A program made the translations under genes and the position numbers. Positions 1 to 5,891 of a DNA stretch of 5,891 nucleotides are shown piece by piece (position 1 is the first letter of the stretch; every line of letters starts with the position of its first letter). Under the pieces are notes generated by a model. It had not been told where the DNA came from, did no database searches, and worked only from the letters and a program-made list of their open reading frames with translations. Location of the stretch: positions 1 to 5,891 of the forward strand of contig CAJFUT010000272.1 of NCBI GenBank assembly GCA_904420255.1, written 5' to 3'. Source of the stretch: an uncultured Angelakisella sp. Its GTDB lineage: Bacteria; Bacillota; Clostridia; Oscillospirales; Ruminococcaceae.

Positions 1-2
1 CG

Positions 3-32
3 TACCAACGCGACGTGACGCGTGGCCAGTAA
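3..32 (+). CDS. possible C-terminal end of a convergent gene (partial)
   Basis: One plus-strand frame entering from the left edge reads YQRDVTRGQ and stops at TAA (30-32), with a second in-frame TAA at 51-53. A convergent gene ending here would fit the bidirectional terminator that follows at 55-84. Only nine codons are visible, so no product can be named. The other frames are not excluded: frame 1 stops at 16-18, and frame 2 stays open through the terminator, which makes it a less likely gene. This is an inference from layout, not a recognised protein. Confidence 0.25.
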   Translation, partial: YQRDVTRGQ

Positions 33-54
33 CAGAGGGCTTTGCCCGTCTAAG

Positions 55-84
55 AAAAACCCCCGGCTCCGCCGGGGGTTTTTT
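55..84. terminator. bidirectional rho-independent terminator
   Basis: An 8-bp perfect stem, CCCCCGGC (60-67) pairing with GCCGGGGG (71-78), closes a 3-base loop TCC. It is flanked by five A's on the left (55-59) and six T's on the right (79-84). Read on the minus strand, the stem is followed by five T's and lies about 30 bases past the stop codon of the transglutaminase-like gene, so it should end the A2M/transglutaminase transcript. Read on the plus strand, it has an even better T-run and would serve a convergent gene ending near position 32. Confidence 0.9.
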
Positions 85-112
85 ATTGCTGTGCCCGGGA
101 AGGGCAGATGCT

Positions 113-1078
113 TCAAAGCACCGGCGGCTGGGTGTTGCTTTCCACCGGGGGCAGGGGGCCGTTGAGCCGCTCCCACCGGGCCAGCTCCTCCGCCAGCTGG
201 CTTTCCAGGAGGGCCAGGTCTGGGGCGGGGGCCTGGGTGATGGTTTCCGGCTCCGGGGCGGGGGCATAGTCGCCGGGGCACTCGGGCACGCTCCAGTTCT
301 CCTGGATGTTTTGGGTCCGCTGAGGGGTCATGGCGCCGCCGTAGTAGGCGATGAGGTTTTCGTCCCAGCGGTGGTCCGCCAGCATAGTCTGGTCACCTTT
401 GAGGAAGTAGCGGTAGGTGAGCAGGTCCTGGCGCATCACATTGTCCTCCAGCTGGGGGTCCAGGTGGTACCAGGCGCCGTCCAGCTCCACCACCGCCCAG
501 GCGTGATCCACAAAGTCCCCCTGGACCGAGATGGTGAGCCCCGCCACATACTCCGCCTGGAACCCCAGCCGCCGCAGCAGGATCACCGCCGCCGAGGCGT
601 AGTCCTCGCAGGAGCCGATGCCAAAGAGGATGGGGGGAATGGCCCGGTTTTCCACATAGCCCGGCACCTGGGAGATATCCCCCCGCCACTGCCAGACGTG
701 CAGCCCCAGGGGCTGATATACAAAGGTGGTGTTTGCCACCAGCCAGCGGTATACGGTGAGAATCTGGTCATAGGGGCTCATCCGGGGGGTGATGATCTCC
801 CGGAGCAGCCGGTCGGCGGCGGAGGCGATGTAGTCGTTCCCCAGGGGAATAGCCCCCGGGAAGGGTTCCGGCGCCTCTTCAGGCTGGGCTTCCTCCCCGG
901 TGGGGTCCGGGGAGGGGGAGGAGGCGCTCTCCGGGGAGGCGGATGAGGCCGAAGCGGCGGCTTGGGAGGAGGCCGGCGCCGGGGCGGAGGAGGATGCCCC
1001 CGCCGGGGCGCAGCCGGCCGCCAGGGCCAGGGCTAAAGCCAGGGCCGCGGCCCTGGGAAAAAGGGAGGATCGCTTCAT
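113..1078 (-). CDS. transglutaminase-like domain lipoprotein
   Basis: This is a 321-residue predicted lipoprotein. The n-region MKR is followed by an Ala/Leu core and LAAGC, so Cys23 is the likely lipidated residue. Residues 24-76 form a Ser/Ala/Pro/Glu-rich low-complexity linker that would lift the domain off the membrane. Residues about 80-215 look like a transglutaminase core: an N-terminal helical part (MSPYDQILTVYRWLVANTTF), then GSCEDYA with Cys157, DHAW with His192, and WYHLDP with Asp207. This is the Cys-His-Asp triad of the superfamily in the right order and spacing. After the core come a Pro/Glu-rich stretch (266-285), a charged amphipathic helix (287-306) and a Pro-rich tail. The fold covers protein cross-linkers, proteases and peptidoglycan-modifying enzymes, so the reaction and substrate cannot be told from sequence. 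The start ATG is preceded by a clear AAAAAGGAG site and gives a complete signal peptide. The gene begins 39 bases after the A2M stop with no terminator between, so it is probably co-transcribed. Family assignment is firm; function is unknown. Confidence 0.88.
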   Translation of the reverse strand: MKRSSLFPRAAALALALALAAGCAPAGASSSAPAPASSQAAASASSASPESASSPSPDPTGEEAQPEEAPEPFPGAIPLGNDYIASAADRLLREIITPRMSPYDQILTVYRWLVANTTFVYQPLGLHVWQWRGDISQVPGYVENRAIPPILFGIGSCEDYASAAVILLRRLGFQAEYVAGLTISVQGDFVDHAWAVVELDGAWYHLDPQLEDNVMRQDLLTYRYFLKGDQTMLADHRWDENLIAYYGGAMTPQRTQNIQENWSVPECPGDYAPAPEPETITQAPAPDLALLESQLAEELARWERLNGPLPPVESNTQPPVL

Positions 1079-1089
1079 GGGTGGACAGG

Positions 1090-1098
1090 CTCCTTTTT
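1090..1098 (-). promoter_or_regulatory. ribosome binding site of the transglutaminase-like gene
   Basis: On the minus strand the gap between the two genes contains AAAAAGGAG, followed by an 11-base spacer and the ATG at 1078-1076. The match to the anti-Shine-Dalgarno core is good, although the spacer is slightly long. It supports this start, which also gives a complete signal peptide. The 39-base gap (1079-1117) shows no hairpin with a T-run and no room for a convincing separate promoter, so translation is re-initiated here on a shared message. Confidence 0.75.
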
Positions 1099-1117
1099 GA
1101 GATTTGAGGCGGGCCGT

Positions 1118-4100
1118 TCAGTCCTTGCGGAACAGGTAGCCCACCCCCAGGTAGTAGTAATCCGAGGGGAGGAATTCGCCCTTTTCGGTCCAGCTTCCCT
1201 CCATGGTGTCCAGATGGTAGGCATAGGCCCGCTCCAGGGTGCATTCGGTGTCCAGGACGCTGGTGGCGGTATAGCGGAAGGTGAAGCTGGTGCCGGTATC
1301 CTCCCCATAGTAGAAGTCCACCGTCAGCAGCTGCTCCTCACAGCTCCAGCTGAAGGGGAAGGGGTTATAGGCGTCCTCCGGCTCCTCCACCCCACGCAGG
1401 CGCATATTGGAGGGGATCCATTCCACCAGCTGGTACTGGCCGTAGGGCATATTCTGGTTCAGGTCCACCTGGATGATGACGGTGGTTTCCCCGCCCAGGT
1501 GCTTCTGGTCCTCGGGGGTGTCCATGGTCTTGGTGACGGTGACCCGGGGCGAGGAGGAGAAATTCAACTGCTCCGGGGTGCCGGTGTAGGTGACGCCGGC
1601 CAGGGCGGAGCCGCTTTCCAGCCGAAGGTCCAGCGCATCAAATTCCTCCTGGGTGAGGGTCATGGTCAGGCAGCCGTTCCGGGGGATGGTTTCGGTGCGG
1701 GTTTCCCCGTCCCGGGTGTACCGGACGGTGGAAAGCTCCTCGTCCTTGAGCTGGAAGCGGCAGAGGTAGAGGGCGGCCTCCAGCTGGCAGGGCCCCCGGG
1801 TGGTGCCGAAGGGGGTGGTGTTGTTCTCGGAAAGATAGGCCAGCAGGGCCTGGGCGTCGTCGGCGGCCCCGGTGAGGATGGCGCAGGCCAGGGCGCCGGC
1901 GGTGGCGTCCACCGTGTCGTAGGCGGTATCCTGGGGAATATAGAGGCCGCTGCGGTGCTCCTGGAACTGGGAGGCGATGGCGCCGGCGTAGAGGCTCTGG
2001 GCGGCCTGGGGGTCCAGGTAGGAAAGCCCGGCCACCAGGTATTCCTTTTCCCGCACCGGCAGGCCGTCGGCCTGGGCCCGGCTCTGGAGCACCAGGGCCT
2101 CGTCCTCGGAGAGCTCGCCCAGGGCGGCCAGGCCCATGAGGGCGGCGGCCCGGTCGGTGCTGTCGGTGGATTGGTCATAGCTTTGGCGGAGGTAATAGGT
2201 AAGCTCGTTGCGGTCCAGCAGGTCCGGGGCGGCCATGGCAGCCCTGGCGGAGGTCTGGACGTCCGGCTGGGCGTAGGGGAAGATGGAAACGCCGCCGGAG
2301 AGGCCCTTGCCGTCCTCAAGGCCCGCCTGGACCTGGCTCAGGTCGGTTTCGGGGTGTTCGTACCCCTCGCCGAAGAAGGCGGTCATGGCGGGACGCACCG
2401 CCTCCATGGCCAGCTTCGCGTCCCCCCGGCCGCTGGAATCCTGGCAGAGGAGGTTCCAGGCCTGGAAGAAGGATTCATAGCCCCGGTTGTAGATGGTCAG
2501 CTCCACCGGGTAGAGGGTGGGAGTGACCGCCTCCAGCCCCTCCTGGGAAAGGTCCAGGGTCTGGTGGATGCGGAAGAGGAGGGCGCTCTCCTGGACCTCA
2601 AAGGGCAGCCGGACGCTGTCGCTGTATTCCCCGCACCGGGCGGTGACGGTCATGGAGTAGCTGCCGGCAGGGAGCTTCTGGAACACCAGGGGGGTGGTTT
2701 CCCCGGCGGCGGCCTCGGCGGTCACCTCCAGCTCCTCCTCATACCCCTCGATGACGGCGGTGTATTCCACCCTGTCCTGGGTGTCGATGGCGGTGCCGAA
2801 GCCCCGGACGGTGCAGGCGATGGTGTCCCCGGTGAGGAAGGTGGTGGAGAGGATGGGGTCAATGCGGAAGGGGAGGGTGGTGTAGAGGCTGCTCCGGGAC
2901 TGGCCCCAGTAGGTATCCCCGTCCACCGCCAGGGCGGTGAGCCGCCACTGGGTCAGGTTGTCGGGCATCTCCACCTGGAAGGAGGCGGTGCCGTCCGCCC
3001 CGGTGGAACCGGTGTAGAGGTCGATGGTGTCCTTGAAGTTTTCCCGGATGGTGACGCCCTCGCCGCCGCCTCCGCCGCCCTTGCCGCCTTCGCCGTAGTA
3101 GACGTTGACCCCGTGCTGGACGTAGGAGGCGGAAACGGAGGGGAAGTCATGGAACACGTCCCGGTAAAGGTCGTAGCCCAGCTGGACATACTGCTCCTGG
3201 ATGGCGAAAATCGCTTCGTCCACCACACCCAGGCAGACGCTGGCGCTGGGGACAGGGTTCCCCTCCCGGTCGGTGAGGCGGAGGGTGACGCCGGCGGTTT
3301 CCCCGGGGTGGTAATCCTCCCGGTCGGGGAGAATTTCCAGGTTGAGGGAGCGGCTTTCGTTGTTGACGCTGAGGGTGATGGGGTTTACCGGGTAGATGCG
3401 CTTGCCGTCAAAATAGGCGCCGCAGAGGGTGAAGTTGGGCAGGGTTTCCTCCCCGCAGAGGATGGAGCCGCTGGGGCTTCCCACCTGGCCCTCCCGGAGG
3501 GGCCCGCCCTGGAGGAGGTTGGTCATCACCGAGCCGGTTTCCACCGGGACGCCGTTGTCCATCACCTGCCAGGTGATTTCCTGTCCGAAATCAAATTGGG
3601 TGCTGCCGTAATAGTAGCCCTTGCCGGGAATGGCCAGGTCCGGGTCGCCGTTGTCCACAAAGAAGGTGTGGAAGTGGCCCTCCTGGCCGGTGGGGTCCAG
3701 GTAGCCCCGGTCCCCCAGGGCGATGCGGGTGGTCTGGACCCCCCCCTGGGTGACGGTGATTTCGGCGTAGTAGTAGACCCCCTCCTCCTGGGGCGGCACC
3801 AGGTCGGGGATGACCAGGGTGCCGTCGGCGCCGGTGGTGCCGGTGAATTCCTCCGCCAGGGCCTCGGTCCGCTCATAGGTGTACCGGGGCACGGTGGTTT
3901 TGGTGTAACGGTCGTAGTAGGGCTCCAGCTCGGTTTTGGTGTAGACGATTTTCTGGAGGGCCACCTGGACCTCCACCTGGGCGGGGCTGCCCTGGAGGGT
4001 GTCGTAATCCTGGATGACCTGGCGGCCGCCGGGGATTTGGCCGAAGTCGATGTTGTGGGCGGTGATGACAAGGTCGCTCTGGTCCCCCTGACGCCGCTCC

Positions 4101-5887
4101 TCCGCCTCCACCATGACGGTGGTGGGGAAGACGTAGACCGTTTCGGCGATGGAGAGGTTCACATCGCTGGCGTCCCCGTTTTCGGCCCGGATGGTGAATT
4201 CCCGGGGATGCCAGTCGGAGACGGATTCGCTCGCTTCCAGGGTGGCGGGGTACTGGACCGAGATTTCCCCCTCGTCATTGGTGGTGAGGGTCTGCTGGTT
4301 GGTGTTGGGGGATTCCAGCAGCATGGTGACACCGGCGGCGGGGGTGCGGTCAAAGAGGGTTACCGCGAGATCCGCCCGGATGGTTTCCCCGGGCTGGTAA
4401 TAGAGCTTATCGGTGGAGATGGAGCCGGTGTAGATGGGCTTTTTGTACTGGGCGATGGAGAGGTATTCAGTAGAAAGAGATTTGTAATACTCCCCCTCCT
4501 CCCGCTCCATGCCGCCGGGGTAGACGATTACCTCCAGGGTGCCGCTGGCAAGGCCCTGGTAGCTCATCTCCCCGGTGTAAATGCCGTCCTCCCCCACCGG
4601 CAGGGTAAGGGTCTGGAAGGGCTCGCTGCTGCCGTTGTGATAGAAGAGGACCTCCACCGTTTCCAGGGGCTGGGCGTCCCGGCGGGGCCGGGCGATGCCC
4701 CAGAGCTTGACGGTGTCATCCCGGCGGTAGATGGGCCGGTCGGTATAAAGGAAGCTGTAGTAGTCCTGCGGAATTGAAAAAGAGCTGGTGATATAAGGGA
4801 TGAGGTAATCGTAGTAAACGGTGCCGTCGCTGCTTTTGGCGGCGTAGAAATACCGCAGCTGCCCGCCCAGGATGTTCCAGTCGTCCTCCCAGTCCCAGGT
4901 GCCTTCCTCCGGCATATCCGGCAGTTCGAAGGCGGCGATGCCCTGTTCATCCGCCTGGAAGGAATAGTCCGCCTCGGTGGAATCAAAGGGGTCCTTGATG
5001 ATTTCCACCGTCACCTCCGGCATGACCTGGCCGGTGGCAGTGCTGTTGAACCAAAGGAGGGTATGGCCGTTGTCGATTTGGGTATAGACGGCGCTTTCCT
5101 GGATCTGGAGGAGCTTCTGCACCGCCAGGGTGCTGTCCCCGTCGGGGGAGACGGTGGCCACATACCAGCCGGGCTCCAGGGTCTGGGGGAGGACGATGTC
5201 CACGGCCCGGCCCTTGCCGTCCAGAAGCTCCTCCGCCCCCTGGGTGAAGGAAAGGACCTGGGGAAGGCCGGCGGTGTCCATCCGCACCCCGGCGTCGGTT
5301 GCCACCGCCTTATAGAGCTGCCGCAGGTAGCTCTCCCCGTCGGGAAGGCGGTGGACGGTGACCTCATAGCTTTGGGTGGACAGGGGATCACTGTCATAAT
5401 AATTCCGGACCGAAAGGCCCAGGACAGGATAGTCCTCCGGGAGGAAGGTTTCCGCCTCCCGATCCATGGTATAGTAGGGCGCATCTTCCTCCGCCACGGT
5501 GAAGGAAAAGCTGTAGTCCTCCGCCAGGGCGCCCCGGCCCTCCCGGGCTCTGGCGCCGGCCTTGACGGTGACGGTGTACTGGGTGCCGGGGTGCCAGTAG
5601 TTTTCCCCCTCCCCGCTGGGGAGGAAGGCGGCGGTGCTGCCGAAGTATTCAAACCGCCCTTCCACCGGGGGATCGACGGTGAAGTAGTCCTCCAGGGAGT
5701 CCGGCGGGGCGGAGAAGGTGATCTCCACCACCGTGCTGTCCGGCAAACCGGCGCTTTGGGGGGCCGGGAAGGCCGAAGTGACCTCCAGGGGCTGGGAGCT
5801 GCATCCGGCCAGGGCCAAAAGGCCCAGAAGGGCCGCGAGAAGGGCCGCGCCCAAAAGGGCGGGGGAGCGGTTGGGCTTCCGTTTCAT
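1118..5887 (-). CDS. alpha-2-macroglobulin family lipoprotein lacking the thioester motif
   Basis: This is a 1589-residue surface lipoprotein of the bacterial A2M family, proteins thought to guard the envelope by trapping foreign proteases after bait cleavage. The signal peptide (MKRK, Leu/Ala core) ends in LAGC, so Cys29 is the likely lipid anchor. Domain order: an Ig-like domain (about 35-132); MG2 with YTDRPIY (381-387); MG3-like with YYQPGET (496-502); a further MG domain with DYHPGET (858-864) and VVDEAI just after; a bait-like segment ending in a Gly-rich run (932-944); the A2M signature IRENF (947-951) and PDNLTQWRLTALA; a helical thioester-type domain (about 1136-1385); and a C-terminal receptor-binding-like MG domain (about 1445-1575). 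Size and order match the family. The CxEQ thioester is missing: the expected site reads SSGRGDAKLA (1151-1160). Cys811 and Cys822 are close enough to form a disulfide. The start is fixed by the signal peptide, but only four upstream bases are visible, so promoter and RBS lie outside. It is the first of a two-gene unit. Confidence 0.93.
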   Translation of the reverse strand: MKRKPNRSPALLGAALLAALLGLLALAGCSSQPLEVTSAFPAPQSAGLPDSTVVEITFSAPPDSLEDYFTVDPPVEGRFEYFGSTAAFLPSGEGENYWHPGTQYTVTVKAGARAREGRGALAEDYSFSFTVAEEDAPYYTMDREAETFLPEDYPVLGLSVRNYYDSDPLSTQSYEVTVHRLPDGESYLRQLYKAVATDAGVRMDTAGLPQVLSFTQGAEELLDGKGRAVDIVLPQTLEPGWYVATVSPDGDSTLAVQKLLQIQESAVYTQIDNGHTLLWFNSTATGQVMPEVTVEIIKDPFDSTEADYSFQADEQGIAAFELPDMPEEGTWDWEDDWNILGGQLRYFYAAKSSDGTVYYDYLIPYITSSFSIPQDYYSFLYTDRPIYRRDDTVKLWGIARPRRDAQPLETVEVLFYHNGSSEPFQTLTLPVGEDGIYTGEMSYQGLASGTLEVIVYPGGMEREEGEYYKSLSTEYLSIAQYKKPIYTGSISTDKLYYQPGETIRADLAVTLFDRTPAAGVTMLLESPNTNQQTLTTNDEGEISVQYPATLEASESVSDWHPREFTIRAENGDASDVNLSIAETVYVFPTTVMVEAEERRQGDQSDLVITAHNIDFGQIPGGRQVIQDYDTLQGSPAQVEVQVALQKIVYTKTELEPYYDRYTKTTVPRYTYERTEALAEEFTGTTGADGTLVIPDLVPPQEEGVYYYAEITVTQGGVQTTRIALGDRGYLDPTGQEGHFHTFFVDNGDPDLAIPGKGYYYGSTQFDFGQEITWQVMDNGVPVETGSVMTNLLQGGPLREGQVGSPSGSILCGEETLPNFTLCGAYFDGKRIYPVNPITLSVNNESRSLNLEILPDREDYHPGETAGVTLRLTDREGNPVPSASVCLGVVDEAIFAIQEQYVQLGYDLYRDVFHDFPSVSASYVQHGVNVYYGEGGKGGGGGGEGVTIRENFKDTIDLYTGSTGADGTASFQVEMPDNLTQWRLTALAVDGDTYWGQSRSSLYTTLPFRIDPILSTTFLTGDTIACTVRGFGTAIDTQDRVEYTAVIEGYEEELEVTAEAAAGETTPLVFQKLPAGSYSMTVTARCGEYSDSVRLPFEVQESALLFRIHQTLDLSQEGLEAVTPTLYPVELTIYNRGYESFFQAWNLLCQDSSGRGDAKLAMEAVRPAMTAFFGEGYEHPETDLSQVQAGLEDGKGLSGGVSIFPYAQPDVQTSARAAMAAPDLLDRNELTYYLRQSYDQSTDSTDRAAALMGLAALGELSEDEALVLQSRAQADGLPVREKEYLVAGLSYLDPQAAQSLYAGAIASQFQEHRSGLYIPQDTAYDTVDATAGALACAILTGAADDAQALLAYLSENNTTPFGTTRGPCQLEAALYLCRFQLKDEELSTVRYTRDGETRTETIPRNGCLTMTLTQEEFDALDLRLESGSALAGVTYTGTPEQLNFSSSPRVTVTKTMDTPEDQKHLGGETTVIIQVDLNQNMPYGQYQLVEWIPSNMRLRGVEEPEDAYNPFPFSWSCEEQLLTVDFYYGEDTGTSFTFRYTATSVLDTECTLERAYAYHLDTMEGSWTEKGEFLPSDYYYLGVGYLFRKD
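3050..3100 (-). other. Gly-rich linker of the bait-like region (within the A2M gene)
   Basis: Residues 932-944 read GEGGKGGGGGGEG, immediately before the IRENF start of the A2M signature domain and after an aromatic-rich stretch that follows VVDEAI. In A2Ms the flexible bait region, cut by attacking proteases, lies just upstream of this signature, and Gly-rich runs are common there in bacterial members. Lys936 is the only basic residue within the run. Assigning it as bait is by position, not by experiment. Confidence 0.6.
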
Positions 5888-5891
5888 GGGA

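Noticed and set aside
1331..1342. A CEEQ tetrapeptide (C1516-Q1519) matching the CxEQ thioester pattern
   Set aside because: It lies in the C-terminal beta-rich MG domain, in the strand context FSWSCEEQLLTVDF, about 370 residues after the place where a thioester belongs, and without the preceding Gly or the helical context. A simple motif scan would give a false positive here.
2420..2428. RGD tripeptides in both proteins (A2M 1154-1156; transglutaminase-like 132-134) as possible integrin-binding motifs
   Set aside because: RGD is short and built from GC-rich codons, so chance matches are likely. One lies in the helical domain and the other inside the catalytic fold. Nothing suggests an exposed adhesive loop.
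4382..4402. Repeated YxPGET motifs (residues 497-502 and 859-864, with a degenerate YRRDDT at 387-392) as a possible tandem duplication
   Set aside because: This motif is a standard feature of separate MG domains in bacterial A2Ms. The flanking sequences differ widely, so it reflects old domain architecture, not a recent repeat.
1097..4777. A 1226-codon open frame on the plus strand, antisense to the A2M gene
   Set aside because: It lies in exact codon register with the A2M gene, so it is broken only where the A2M uses TTA, CTA or TCA codons, which this GC-rich gene avoids. Its translation is Gly/Val/Leu-rich with no recognisable domain, while the minus-strand frame has a signal peptide and clear A2M domains. 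The plus-strand frame over the transglutaminase-like gene (86-946) has the same cause.

Overview
The window holds two complete genes on the minus strand. They are arranged head to tail and read from the right edge towards the left. Upstream is a very large lipoprotein of the bacterial alpha-2-macroglobulin (A2M) family (1589 aa, 5887..1118). After a 39-base gap comes a smaller lipoprotein with a transglutaminase-like domain (321 aa, 1078..113). A strong GC-rich hairpin with T-runs on both sides (55-84) follows the second gene and looks like a bidirectional terminator. The first 32 bases may hold the last codons of a convergent plus-strand gene. No RNA gene, mobile element, CRISPR array or attachment site was seen, and no stretch of 300 bases lacks a gene.

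The organism is probably a high-GC member of the Clostridia, of the Oscillospiraceae / Flavonifractor-like gut type. This is an inference from the GC-rich coding style (few TTA, CTA or TCA codons), an AAAAAGGAG ribosome binding site, lipoprotein signals with short KR-type n-regions, and a Ser/Ala/Pro linker after the lipid anchor. It is not proven by any marker gene.

The two products probably work at the same place, the outer face of the cytoplasmic membrane or the cell wall, because both carry a signal peptide ending in a lipobox. The A2M protein has the expected order: N-terminal Ig-like domain, MG-type beta domains with repeated YxPGET motifs, a VVDEA segment, a Gly-rich bait-like linker, the A2M signature (IRENF ... 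PDNLTQWRLTA), a helical region and a C-terminal MG domain. It lacks the CxEQ thioester at the expected place, so any trapping would be non-covalent, as in the thioester-less bacterial A2Ms (E. coli YfaS/MagD type). The transglutaminase-like protein keeps a Cys-His-Asp triad (C157, H192, D207). In Proteobacteria the thioester A2M is classically next to PBP1C. Here the partner in view is a thiol-enzyme-fold lipoprotein, and this pairing is the most interesting feature of the window.
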